Below are positions 29,301 through 35,402 of a stretch of DNA of 64,000 nt, piece after piece; position 1 is the stretch's first letter; each line of letters begins with the position of its first letter. The stretch is from Desulfolutivibrio sulfodismutans DSM 3696 (GTDB taxonomy: Bacteria; Desulfobacterota; Desulfovibrionia; Desulfovibrionales; Desulfovibrionaceae). The stretch spans positions 2,563,001 through 2,627,000 of the forward strand of contig NZ_CP045504.1 in NCBI RefSeq assembly GCF_013376455.1, read 5' to 3'. A program made the translations under genes and the position numbers. The notes beneath the pieces were generated by a model, which was not told the origin of the DNA, did no database searches, and worked only from the letters and a program-made list of their open reading frames with translations.

Positions 29301-31196
29301 GATCTGGATGCTTCCGGCTGAAGCGTACAGGCCATAGGCGGCTCCGAGCTCCGTGGACGTGGCCGTGACCTTTCCGGTCGCGGACACGGAGTCGATGGTG
29401 ATGCCCTCCAAAGCCCACAGACCATAGGCGTTCCCGGAGGAAGTGGTCGCCCCCGCGACCGTGGCCTCGACCGTGCCGGACAACCCGCCCGTTACAGAGA
29501 TGCTTCCCCCGTCGGCATATAGACCATAGGCATATCCGGAGTCCCCGGCCGTGGCCGCGATCGCGCCGGACACCCCGCCCGTTATGGAGATGTCGCCCGA
29601 GCTTCCGTACAGGGCGTAGGCCTGCCCTTCGTCCCCGGCCGTGGCCGTGATCGTGCCGGACACCCCGCCCGTTATGGAGATGTCGCCCGAATTTCCGTAC
29701 AGGCCATAGGCGTATCCGGAATCCCCGGCTGTGGCCGTGATCTGGCCGGACATCGCGCCCGTTATGGAAACGTCGCCCGAACTTCCGTACAGGGCGTAGG
29801 CCTGCCCTTCGTCCCCGGCCGTGGCCGTGACCGTGCCGGTCGAGGAGACGCTGTCGATGGAGATGCCGTCGCCGCCAGCCCACAGGCCGTAAGCCTGCCC
29901 GGCGCCAAAGGCCGTGGACGCGACCGCTCCGGACAGTCCGCCCGTGAGGCCTATGCCCGGCCCTTTCAGGCCATAGGCCGCGCCGACGCCTGTGACCTCG
30001 GCCGTGACCGAACCGGCGAAGCCGTTCGCTATGGTGAGAAGCCCGGTGTTCGAGCCCATCCCCTGGGCGAGCGTCGTGCCCGTGGCCGTGACGCTGCCGG
30101 CCGATCCCACCCCGTTCGAAATGGTGAGGGCTCTTGCGGCGTAAAGCCCGTAGGCGCTCGCCGCGCTGGCCTCGACGTCGCCGGCCAGCCTGCCGGAGAT
30201 GATGATGTCATCGACTGCGGCGTAGATCCCGTAGGCGGCCTGCCCCGCCGTGGCCGTAATCTTGCCGGCGCTTGTCAGGTTGCCCGTTATTTTGACATTG
30301 TTCTCGCCGTACAGGCCGTAGGCCTGCCCTGTCGTCGCCGTCGCAACGACCGTTCCGGACAGCGTCCCGATGAGGAGTTCGCTATAGCTCGCATATCCGT
30401 CGGAGGCCATGAGGCCGTAGGCGCTCGCCCCCGCGCTGGCCGTAATGTCTCCGGACATCGTGTCGATAGTGACGTAATCTCCCTGCAGTCCGTAGGCGTT
30501 GCCGCCTGCCCCGGCCGAGGCGTTGACCGCGCCTGAAAGTCCGCCCGCTATGCTGATGCTATATTGTGTAAGCACGCCGATACCACTGCGCATTCCCCAG
30601 GCGTCCAAGCCGCTCCCGGACGCCGTGGCGGAGATCGTTCCGGCCATTCCATCCGTTATGGTGATATTTCCCTGTGTGCTCAGGAGTCCGAAGACGCCAG
30701 AGTCCGCCGTCGTTCCTGTCGCCGACAACGTGACATTGTCGCCAATATTGCCAACATTCAGTCCTAACGCATTATTGGAATAAAGACATGAAACATCAAG
30801 CGTATATGTTGATGATATATTGACGCTGATATCGCTGCTTCCGTCAAGACTTATGGAGTATCCATTGGTGTCAAAGACATTTTGATAAAAGCCGTCCTGG
30901 CTTACTGTGACGCTAAATACATTAGTGAGCAGGCTAATCGGCCCCAGAACGCTGAAGGGGCCATTTACAAGATCTATGGTGTATCCGCCAAGCGTATCAA
31001 GTCCAAAAATTATTGTGTTGCTTGTGTCATCGTTTCCATGGACGACGGCGTACCGCAACGTCCCTGCCGTGCTGCCGGAATCCGAAAGATAGTTGTTGAC
31101 TACAAAGCTCTCGTCCGCCCGGGCCGGGCCGACGGCCAGCAGCATGAACAGGACCACGGCCACCGCCGTCCGCCATCCGGGCATGCCGCGCCGCAT
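17361..31196 (-). CDS. Giant type Va autotransporter adhesin with ~40 PATR repeats
   Basis: About 4,611 residues if started at ATG 31196 (GGGGA five bases upstream; an upstream in-frame ATG at 31241 lacks a ribosome site). The Sec signal is MRRGMPGWRTAVAVVLFMLL ending AVGPARA. Residues ~30-800 contain degenerate short repeats of an AYGLYA...ITGGLSGTVTATA kind. From ~900 to ~4,000 there are about 40 copies of a 66-residue unit (KSGAATLTLSGNNTYTGDT, then TLRVTGSLAS), the passenger-associated transport repeat of AidA-like proteins, predicted to form a beta-helix. A longer non-PATR module (NFSGSLTNLSSLTN... to GGLLDW) interrupts them four times. The last ~300 residues form the outer-membrane beta-barrel ending ...GAVGVRYEF with terminal Phe. 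It is probably a surface adhesin or biofilm protein. The kinase/regulator pair lies directly upstream on the same strand. Confidence 0.93.
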   Translation of the reverse strand: MRRGMPGWRTAVAVVLFMLLAVGPARADESFVVNNYLSDSGSTAGTLRYAVVHGNDDTSNTIIFGLDTLGGYTIDLVNGPFSVLGPISLLTNVFSVTVSQDGFYQNVFDTNGYSISLDGSSDISVNISSTYTLDVSCLYSNNALGLNVGNIGDNVTLSATGTTADSGVFGLLSTQGNITITDGMAGTISATASGSGLDAWGMRSGIGVLTQYSISIAGGLSGAVNASAGAGGNAYGLQGDYVTIDTMSGDITASAGASAYGLMASDGYASYSELLIGTLSGTVVATATTGQAYGLYGENNVKITGNLTSAGKITATAGQAAYGIYAAVDDIIISGRLAGDVEASAASAYGLYAARALTISNGVGSAGSVTATGTTLAQGMGSNTGLLTIANGFAGSVTAEVTGVGAAYGLKGPGIGLTGGLSGAVASTAFGAGQAYGLWAGGDGISIDSVSSTGTVTATAGDEGQAYALYGSSGDVSITGAMSGQITATAGDSGYAYGLYGNSGDISITGGVSGTITATAGDEGQAYALYGSSGDISITGGVSGAIAATAGDSGYAYGLYADGGSISVTGGLSGTVEATVAGATTSSGNAYGLWALEGITIDSVSATGKVTATSTELGAAYGLYASAGSIQITSGLAGSVSAAAGIALGLYASGGVTLASLSGSVTAAGGYGAYGLQSGSSSISITGALSGTVTAKTTDEDLGYAVGLRAATSISIGEVSGTISATTAGTAVPGSTYAYGLYAGGNINGGDADTALLVSGTISARAFGRAYAVYSESGAVNLYVTGALEGVNTHDSEAYAIYAGGSGSSVTLDLAGDASTSLVGKVHLNGGTLTLLGVNSADNLFEGVTDLVVGNGVAAATWTLDPEYANRSSFTNLTIKTNASLSINEFVSITNGIENEGSLTWDTVAGSTAYAGVLSGSGALIKKGDHTLTLSGKYNDYTGVTTVSEGTLQAGVAGAFSTSSAVSVAAGATLDLNDFAQTIHGLSGSGSVTLGSATLTVQNADSYQFDGVISETGGLTKSGTGTLTLGAANTYTGATTVNAGTLRAGAADIIASSSGLSVASGAVFDLNDYDQTITLLSGSGGVTLGSDAATILTLNLGSTDSTFAGVISGAGGLTKTGSGSLTLSGVNTYTGATTVSGGILRLTGSLASASIDLASGTGIAFAAASDTTYAGAVTGSGTLTKSGTATLTLSGANTYTGDTTISGGTLRVTGSLASQSVAVSSGALLDMRPAANATYAGVISGAGGFQKSGAAALTLSGNNTYTGDTTITAGTLRVTGALASQSVAVSSGALFDMSPSADTTYAGVISGAGGFQKSGAAALTLSGNNTYTGDTDITAGTLRVTGSLASQSVDVAAGALFDMSPATNATYGGVIAGAGDFQKSGAATLTLSGNNTYTGDTSITAGTLRLTGSLASQSVAVSSGALLDMSPSADTTYAGVIEGAGDFRKSGAATLTLSGANTYTGDTSITAGILRVTGSLASASVDVASGSLFDMSPSANTTYAGVISGAGNFQKSGAATLTLSGNNTYTGDTAITAGTLRVTGSLASASVDVAAGSLFDMDPLANTTYAGVIEGAGYFRKSGAAALTLSGANTYTGDTTITAGTLRVTGSLASASVNVAAGSLFDMSPTANTTYAGVIEGAGDFRKSGAATLTLSGNNTYTGDTSITAGTLRLTGSLASQSVAVSSGALLDMSPSADTTYAGVIEGAGDFRKSGAATLTLSGANTYTGDTSITAGILRVTGSLASASVDVASGSLFDMSPSANTTYAGVISGAGNFQKSGAATLTLSGNNTYTGDTAITAGTLRVTGSLASASVDVAAGSLFDMDPLANTTYAGVIEGAGYFRKSGAAALTLSGANTYTGDTTITAGTLRVTGSLASASVNVAAGSLFDMSPTANTTYAGVIEGAGDFRKSGAATLTLSGNNTYTGDTAITAGTLRVTGSLVSQSVAVSSGALFDMSPSTNTTYAGVISGAGNFQKSGAATLTLSGNNTYTGATTVSAGTLGVTGSLATSSINVASGATMNFSGSLTNLSSLTNFGTINLTSALTFTDADCTLVSTGSILAASSTDVAILFGAGDDSATFGPGAMVRGIVDGGGGDNTLTLVGSVSLDGAVRNFQSLIKDDSGSWTIGGDVDLGTGTLTVSQGTLILQGGLVASGASIASGGLLDWSPSANTGFAGVISGAGDFQKSGAAALTLSGANTYTGDTTITAGTLRVTGSLASASVNVAAGSLFDMSPTANTTYAGVIEGAGDFRKSGAATLTLSGNNTYTGDTSITAGTLRLTGSLASQSVAVSSGALLDMSPSADTTYAGVIEGAGDFRKSGAATLTLSGANTYTGDTAITAGTLRVIGSLASQSVDVAAGALFDMSPTANTTYAGVISGAGDFRKSGTATLTLSGNNTYTGDTTITAGTLRVTGSLASQSVAVAAGALFDMSPTANTTYAGVISGAGDFRKSGTATLTLSGNNTYTGDTTITAGTLRVTGSLAAASVDVAAGALFGMSPAANTTYAGVISGAGNFQKSGAATLTLSGNNTYTGDTTITAGTLRVTGSLASQSVAVSSGALFDMSPSTNTTYAGVISGAGNFQKSGAATLTLSGNNTYTGATTVSAGTLGVTGSLATSSINVASGATMNFSGSLTNLSSLTNFGTINLTSALTFTDADCTLVSTGSILAASSTDVAILFGAGDDSATFGPGAMVRGIVDGGGGDNTLTLVGSVSLDGAVRNFQSLIKDDSGSWTIGGDVDLGTGTLTVSQGTLILQGGLVASGASIASGGLLDWAPSANTGFAGVISGAGNFQKSGAATLTLSGNNTYTGDTSITAGTLRVTGSLAAASVDVAAGALFGMSPAANTTYAGVISGAGNFQKSGAATLTLSGNNTYTGDTTITAGTLRVTGSLASQSVAVSSGALFDMSPSTNTTYAGVISGAGNFQKSGAATLTLSGNNTYTGATTVSAGTLGVTGSLATSSINVASGATMNFSGSLTNLSSLTNFGTINLTSALTFTDADCTLVSTGSILAASSTDVAILFGAGDDSATFGPGAMVRGIVDGGGGDNTLTLVGSVSLDGAVRNFQSLIKDDSGSWTIGGDVDLGTGTLTVSQGTLILQGGLVASGASIASGGLLDWAPSANTGFAGVISGAGNFQKSGAATLTLSGNNTYTGATTVSAGILRVTGSLASQSVAVSSGALFDMSPLTDTTYAGVISGAGDFRKSGAATLTLSGSNTYTGDTAISAGTLRVTGSLASQSVDVAAGALFDMSPTANTTYAGVIEGAGDFRKSGTATLTLSGNNTYTGDTTITAGTLRVTGSLASQSVAVAAGALFDMSPTANTTYAGVIEGAGDFQKSGAATLTLSGNNTYTGDTTITAGTLRVTGSLASQSVAVSSGALFDMSPAANTTYAGVISGAGNFQKSGAATLTLSGNNTYTGDTTITAGTLRVTGALASQSVAVSSGALFDMSPATNATYSGVISGAGNFQKSGAATLTLSGNNTYTGATTVSAGTLGVTGSLATSSINVASGATMNFSGSLTNLSSLTNAGTINLTSALTFTDADCTLVSTGSILAASSTDVAILFGAGDDSATFGPGAMVRGIVDGGGGDNTLTLVGSVSLDGAVRNFQNLIKDDSGSWTIGGDVDLGTGTLTVSQGTLILQGGLVASGASIASGGLLDWSPSANTGFAGVISGAGDFQKSGAATLTLSGNNTYTGDTSITAGILRVTGSLASASVDVAAGALFDMSPAANTTYAGVISGAGMFLKSGDVTLTLSGDNTYTGATFITAGTLLVTGSLASQGIDVAAGALLDMSPSVDATYAGVISGAGNFVKSGAGLLTLTGNHTYTGDTTITAGTLLVTGSLASQGIDIAAGALLDMNPVVDTLYAGVIEGAGDFVKSGAGLLALTGNHTYTGNTSVTAGTLLVTGSLASQSVEVADGALFDMSPSVDTTYAGIISGAGDFQKSGAGILTLSGANTYTGDTTLTSGILRITGSLASQSIDMAAGTLLDMSPALDATYAGVIEGAGTFLKSGDATLTLSGDNTYTGFTWVMEGDLDVTGSLASLDYQIDAGAGITFASDTTINGDAVVNGTWTAPLLALGSFGTLMGTGTIMGDVESHGTIAPGLSAGTLTIDGDLLLGSGSLLSLEITPTARDLLHVTGATTIDGGSLHVAIAEGYYTTGQQFTLLSSDGGLTGDYETITIDNQSPFLNFSVTNTDTATVGAFGGDVTVIRLPYAIAATTRNSYGASLGLTGATLAATPAMQTILAEIDFMSLGEVAAGLQQMSPEPYSALVETSFSAMRLFSDTIRERAYATRSGGGSVLAMVPGGEMSRMTELASRSIASDASSGITAKSGQAAGLGLFVKPVGQYVGFGKGHNRTGFDAWQYGVVAGGDLAVNDNLLAGFQVGYVHSDLSFSDTAKSSGRSDTFLGGLYGAYSSGGFYADGMVQAGAAWNRLVRKIEFGSISTQPQGTYVSFLLGGSLTTGYDWTFGKFKAGPVATLDYGYVSVPGFSETADAELGLTVRAFSGNSLKSGLGAKVSGTFTVGEKTTVSPDVSLRWGHEFLDNSQNIKARYNGSPTSSFSAKTGEPTRNNLLMDAGVSVGVSDSAKLYLRYSGQIFGRGSQTQAGAVGVRYEF
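21841..23770 (-). repeat. 1,026-bp near-perfect tandem duplication in the autotransporter
   Basis: The blocks starting at 21841 and 22867 are nearly identical for about 0.9-1 kb (342 codons each), including the long non-PATR module and the following PATR units. Other copies of the module lie at about 20.2-20.8 kb and 24.65-25.25 kb. The period is a multiple of 3, so the frame is kept. Confidence 0.85.
25437..27038 (-). repeat. 792-bp tandem duplication (4 x 66 codons) in the autotransporter
   Basis: Landmarks recur exactly 792 bp apart: CCGGACAGGGTC at 26029 and 26821, TACGTATTCG at 25621 and 26413. Inside each unit are four PATR repeats with identical variants such as LFDMDPLANTTYAGVI. A partial third copy of the same stretch lies at about 24.2-24.63 kb. 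Confidence 0.88.
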
Positions 31197-31421
31197 GGGT
31201 TCCCCGCAGGAACGCCGCTTGTTTTTCCGCCACCATTGCATCGTGGAGCGATATCGTAAAAACGGGAGAAGGCCTGTCAGGGATTTCCATGATTTTATGT
31301 AGCGGAATTTGGGGACAGCGGGGCCGGGGCGCAAGGGACGCAGGGCCGGACTGTCGCCAGGCGGGGGCTGGGCGTCAGAGCTCAGCCTGCCCCGCAAAGG
31401 GAATGGACGCGGCCCGGCCGG

Positions 31422-32051
31422 TCAGCCGCGCCGCCGGATGGCGAACTTGCGCAGTTCCTTCATGCTGGAAAAACCGAACTTGCGGATCATGCGGCCGTAA
31501 TACGTCTCCACGGTGTGGGCGCTGATGCTCAGGGCCCGACCGATCTCGGCGCTGGACTCGCCGCCCCCGAGCCGGTCAAGGATCTGCTCCTCACGCTGGC
31601 TCAAGGCGACGGTCCCGCCCTCGTCCGGGGCGAGCACCCGTCCAGCCAGGCTCTCCATGGCCCCGGGACTGGCGTAGCGCCGCCCGGCGGCCACGGCCTC
31701 AATGGCCTCCAAAAGCACGTCCGCGACCTCGCGCTTGGTGACGTAGCCCCGCGCCCCCCGGTCGAAGGCCCGTTCGATGCTCCCCCGGTCCTCGTGCATG
31801 GAATAGATGAGGCTCGGAATCCCCTGGGCCGTCAGGTCGCCGATCAGGTCCAGGCCCGACTCCTCGGCCAGGGACAGGTCCACCAGGGCCACCGAGGCCT
31901 GGACGCCCTCCAGGCGCTCCAGGAGTTCCGCCCGGCTTCCGGCCTCGCCGCAGACCGTATGGCCAACCTGGCGCAACAGCAGCGACAGGCCGTTTCGCAT
32001 GGCCGGATGATCGTCCACCAAAAAAACGCGCACTCCAAAGGCGTCAGGCAT
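31422..32051 (-). CDS. NarL/FixJ-type response regulator
   Basis: 209 residues from ATG 32051, placed eight bases after AAGGAG inside the end of the kinase gene and overlapping it by 8 bp (ATGCCTGA). The receiver domain has the acidic pair VDDHP, phosphorylation site VALVDLSL (Asp) and a Lys after YVTKRE. The C-terminal LuxR HTH is LSQREEQILDRL...SAEIGRALSISAHTVETYYGRMIRKF. Length and layout are typical. With the sensor kinase it forms a two-component pair and, by position, probably regulates the autotransporter gene that starts about 225 bp downstream (inference). Confidence 0.93.
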   Translation of the reverse strand: MPDAFGVRVFLVDDHPAMRNGLSLLLRQVGHTVCGEAGSRAELLERLEGVQASVALVDLSLAEESGLDLIGDLTAQGIPSLIYSMHEDRGSIERAFDRGARGYVTKREVADVLLEAIEAVAAGRRYASPGAMESLAGRVLAPDEGGTVALSQREEQILDRLGGGESSAEIGRALSISAHTVETYYGRMIRKFGFSSMKELRKFAIRRRG

Positions 32052-34032
32052 CGGTTTTCTCCTTGCCGTCCCCATTGATTCCACAGGCTAAAAGACAGGT
32101 CACGACGGTTCCGCCGCCCGGGGCGTCCTCCACGGAAAGGCGAGCCCCGATCATCCTGGCCCGGTAGGACATGATCCGCATGCCGAGCCCTCCCTGGCTG
32201 CGAACCGCCGCCTGGAGGCCGATGCCGTCGTCACGCACGGTGAGCGCAAGCAGCCGGTCGAGACCGCAACTCAGGGTGATGGTGATCCGGCCGGGCTGGG
32301 CGTGCTTGACGGCGTTGGCCACCGCCTCCTGGGCGATGCGGTAGAACTGGACGAGATGCTCGTTGCGGCACGGCTCGCAGTCCAGGTTCTCGACATATTC
32401 GATAGCGACGCCGCTGGATTGGCTGACGCGCCGGGCCAGATCGTCCAGGGACGGCCTGGCCTCGCCCGGGGTGTGCTCCACCGGCCAAAGCCCCCGGGAG
32501 AGATCGTAGGCCTGGCTGACCGACTCCTTGAGCATCAGGGAAATCTCCGCGACTTCCGCCGCCACGTCCCCCTCCGCGATGCCGCGGTGTTCCAGGGCCG
32601 CACAGCGAAGCCGGGCCCCCCCCAACTGCTGGCACAACCCGTCGTGCAGGTCGTGGCTCAACCGGCGGCGCTCCTCCTCGCTGACGTTGACGATCTCCCG
32701 CTCCAACCGGGTGCGCTCGTCCATTTCCGCCCGCAGGGCGGCGTTTTTTCCCGTAAGCGCCCGGGACAGACCTTCTACGGCCGAGAACGCATTGGTGAAC
32801 CGCTGGGCCAGGGCCAGGGCCTGGGACAGGGCAAAGGCCAGCATGCCCAACGGCAGGAGATTCAGGACGTTGATGCCGAAGAAGAATCGGTAGATGTCGC
32901 TCATCGAGGTTACCGACAGGATAGCGTAGCCAATGAAAAGAATAGACGAACCGTCGCGGCCGCGCTTCAGGCAAAGTCCTAGCATGACCAGAATACATAA
33001 ATTGACAAACAAGGTCGTCAACGGCAGATACAACACTGCTTTGTAAACGTACGCATCAGGCTGCGTGACGATGATAAAAACGAATACGACGCTTCTTATG
33101 TCACATATATACTTGACGAAAATAAAAAACTCATCAGGATAGATAGATTTATAGAATCGATACAGGATGGAGCCCAATACGGCATACGCGACAAGGGGTA
33201 TCCTGCGGACAACATCAGGTTTTATGTCTGGAAAAAAAAGATTGATCAACGTATCCGACGAATCCATGGTCAGGAGCAGCGTGACGAGCAGCGTGCAGCT
33301 GATGGCGAAATAGAGCGACGAGATATCCTTTTTTCTCAAATAGTGCAGGGCGAGATGATAGACGGCCATGATCAACAGGCTGCCGACAAAAAACATGGAC
33401 CAGGCCCAGATGCGGACATGCACCCCCTGCACCTGATCCGGGAGGCCGATCATGATCGCCTGGCGCAGGCCGCCCCGGCGAAAGACGTGGTTGGAGACCT
33501 GCAATACCAGGTCGATGGGCGCCCCGTGACTCTCGAAGCCGACCATGGCCAGGGAGCGATGCGACGTTTCCGCCCCGGCGACGTCGCCGACCACACCGCT
33601 TTCGGCGATAAGCCTCCCGTCGGCCCACAGCCGGTAGGCGGCGTTGACGCCGGAGATCCGAAGGGCCAGTCGGCGTTCGCCGGGCGGCGGCGACAGGCGC
33701 AGGCGGAAGGTGGCCTTGCCATAGCCCGGCAAGGGCTGGCCGTGGAGCTCGTAGCCTTTCCATACGCCGGGGAGGGTCATGAAGCCGGAGGGTTCGGGAG
33801 GCGTGACGCCGGGTCCGAAGTCCTCGGGAGAAAGCAGCCGGTCCCAGTAAAATTCCCACTGCCCGTCCAGGGCGGCCGGGCCGTCCCGGGCCAGGTCGAA
33901 CCCGGCCAGGTCGAGCACGCCATGCGTGGCCACGGGCGTATCCGCGCCGCGCCGGAGGCATCCGGCGGCAGGCGCCAGGAGCACGAACGCCAGGATGGCG
34001 GCCAGCGCTGAGCGGACAGCTACATTGGGCAT
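32044..34032 (-). CDS. 7TM sensor histidine kinase (NarX/DesK type HisKA_3)
   Basis: 662 residues from ATG 34032. A hydrophobic signal-like segment (LAAILAFVLLAPAAGC, possible lipobox) is followed by a periplasmic jelly-roll domain of 7TMR-DISM type: FYWDRLLSPEDF, LPGVWKGYELHGQPLPGYGK, RLALRISGVNAAYRLWADG. About seven membrane helices follow (res ~215-420), then a coiled-coil linker. The dimerisation box is EEERRRLSHDLHDGLCQQLG with phospho-acceptor His. The ATPase domain has AVANAVKHAQPG (N box), RDDGIGL and GLGMRIMSYRA. It would autophosphorylate and signal to the response regulator at 31422. The periplasmic module is used elsewhere for carbohydrate-like ligands; here the ligand is unknown. 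Confidence 0.92.
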   Translation of the reverse strand: MPNVAVRSALAAILAFVLLAPAAGCLRRGADTPVATHGVLDLAGFDLARDGPAALDGQWEFYWDRLLSPEDFGPGVTPPEPSGFMTLPGVWKGYELHGQPLPGYGKATFRLRLSPPPGERRLALRISGVNAAYRLWADGRLIAESGVVGDVAGAETSHRSLAMVGFESHGAPIDLVLQVSNHVFRRGGLRQAIMIGLPDQVQGVHVRIWAWSMFFVGSLLIMAVYHLALHYLRKKDISSLYFAISCTLLVTLLLTMDSSDTLINLFFPDIKPDVVRRIPLVAYAVLGSILYRFYKSIYPDEFFIFVKYICDIRSVVFVFIIVTQPDAYVYKAVLYLPLTTLFVNLCILVMLGLCLKRGRDGSSILFIGYAILSVTSMSDIYRFFFGINVLNLLPLGMLAFALSQALALAQRFTNAFSAVEGLSRALTGKNAALRAEMDERTRLEREIVNVSEEERRRLSHDLHDGLCQQLGGARLRCAALEHRGIAEGDVAAEVAEISLMLKESVSQAYDLSRGLWPVEHTPGEARPSLDDLARRVSQSSGVAIEYVENLDCEPCRNEHLVQFYRIAQEAVANAVKHAQPGRITITLSCGLDRLLALTVRDDGIGLQAAVRSQGGLGMRIMSYRARMIGARLSVEDAPGGGTVVTCLLACGINGDGKEKTDA

Positions 34033-34240
34033 ACGATCCGTTTCCGAGGCCCTCACCCGGTCGCGCCAACGGCAGACTGGCCTGAATTGATCGATTCGGC
34101 TTTCCAGCGCCGCCCAATGCCTTTTCGCATGTGGCTTGGCAAGCCCGGATGACATGCCGTGCCCAACGCGGCAAGGGCGAAGCCGTTCACGACGCCCAGA
34201 CGGCCGACGGGCATCACTCCCGGCATCCGCCAACGCGTCG

Positions 34241-34505
34241 GAACGCGTACCTGCCCCCCACGGCCCCCAGGGTCTGGGCGCCCCGGGCCAGAAACTGCCC
34301 GGGACGGCGCACGGGAACCTTCGCGGACTCGGATACCCCGAAGCTCACCCCGGCGTCCACCAAAAGACCGTCCCGGGCCGAATCGCCGGTCCTGGAGGAG
34401 AACCCGGACGTGGGCGAACCGGCGTAGCGCGCCGAAATGATCGCGGAGTTGCCCGGGAACTCGCGCCCCGGCGAAGGGGCAGGTCCAGGCTTATGGTCCT
34501 GGCCG
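34241..34505 (-). pseudogene. Remnant of an autotransporter beta-barrel C-terminus
   Basis: The minus-strand frame contains ARYAGSPTSGFSSRTGDSAR, then LLVDAGVSFGVSESAK and RGAQTLGAVGGRYAF. This lines up with the last ~75 residues of the big autotransporter (ARYNGSPTSSFSAKTGEPTR ... AGAVGVRYEF). Just upstream the sense switches frame (SLDLPLRRG for SPDVSLRWG), so it is frameshifted, and the terminal stop after the Phe is lost. It shows that a second autotransporter once lay upstream of the kinase gene. Confidence 0.8.
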
Positions 34506-34603
34506 CCCCGGTTCAATCCTGCACGCTCGCCCCCCCGGCTTTGCCAGCAGCACCATCTTAGAGCATCCGATGCATTGATGCCACGGCTATAACCGCCAAG
34601 TAT
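34504..34603. repeat. ~100-bp direct repeat, copy A (partner 36691)
   Basis: CGCCCCGGTTCAATCCTG through the end CACGGCTATAACCGCCAAGTAT. It matches 36691-36789 in the same orientation with scattered differences. The MITE-like element begins at the very next base. Confidence 0.78.
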
Positions 34604-34691
34604 GAGACCGCGGCACGGCGTAAAGGCATATTTCTGTTGTAATTTTAGGTAATTACAATAGAATTGTGCCATTTTTCCGTGCAACGGTCTC
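34604..34691. mobile_element. 88-bp MITE-like element with IS5-type ends
   Basis: It starts GAGACCGCGGCACGG and ends CCGTGCAACGGTCTC. The inner right end (TTACAATAGAATTGTGCCATTTTTCCG) is identical to the right end of the IS5-type element at 60560-61822. Only terminal sequences are present, with no transposase, so it is a non-autonomous deletion derivative or solo-end element. No clear target duplication is seen. Confidence 0.7.
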
Positions 34692-34755
34692 CAATTCCCT
34701 AAAATGCAAGAAAATATTTGCAAAATGCAGCCAAGGCTGCGGCAGAGGGCTCCCT

Positions 34756-35136
34756 GGCGGCGGCGCGGCTATCATCGCCGTGGCGGTGAACACGGAAGGC
34801 CGTCGTGAAATCGTGGGACTGCACATCGGCCCCAGTGAAGCCGGGCCGTTCTGGTCTTTTTTCCTCAAAGGCCTTCTTCGCCGGGGACTCACCGGCCTGA
34901 AGCTTGTCGTCTCCGACGCCTATGAAGGCCTCATGGCCGCAATCGCCAAAACGTTCGGAACCACGTGGCAACGCTGCCGGGTTCACTGGATGCGAAACGC
35001 CTTGGCTCGTGCGCCAAAATTGCAGCACGCCATGGTTTCCGCCGCCCTGCGCCAGGCCTTTCTGCAACCAGACTCGGCCAGTGCCAGCCAGACTTGGCGG
35101 TATGCCGCCGATCAGCTTCAAGGAAGACTTCGCTTC
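34756..35136 (+). pseudogene. IS256-family transposase fragment
   Basis: 127 codons with clear Mutator-type similarity: AVAVNTEGRREIVGLHIGPS, FWSFFLKGLLRRGLTGLKLV, SDAYEGLMAAIAK (catalytic Asp), TTWQRCRVHWMRNALA, then WRYAADQL. The N-terminal third and the C-terminal third, including the catalytic Glu, are missing or out of frame, so it is inactive. The remainder up to 35400 gives no recognisable continuation. Confidence 0.85.
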
Positions 35137-35402
35137 GAGGTTCGAGGGGGAATTTGGCTGCACGCCCAACCCATGCATTGGGCATGTTCTGGCTTGCTCA
35201 ATCCCGGACAGAAATGCGTTTCTCACCGCATGCCTTTCATTTCGCGCCGGAGCGCGGCAACGCTTTCGACGACCCCGCGACGGGCACACCACGTGCGTTT
35301 GCCACGCTCCCCGCGACCGCCCCGTTTCCCTTCACGCCGCAGCCATTGCCTGCGGAGCGGCCCCTCGCGCAGGGGCCGACCGAGACGGAACAGTGCTGGC
35401 CG

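Noticed and set aside
27051-29321. 756-codon + strand open frame
   Set aside because: It lies antisense to the autotransporter. The 198-bp repeat period and strong GC bias keep other frames open; there is no ribosome site and the composition is an artefact (Gly/Arg/Ala-rich).
34666-34755. Start of a transposase gene at 34666
   Set aside because: These codons come from the MITE end and spacer; transposase similarity begins only near 34756.
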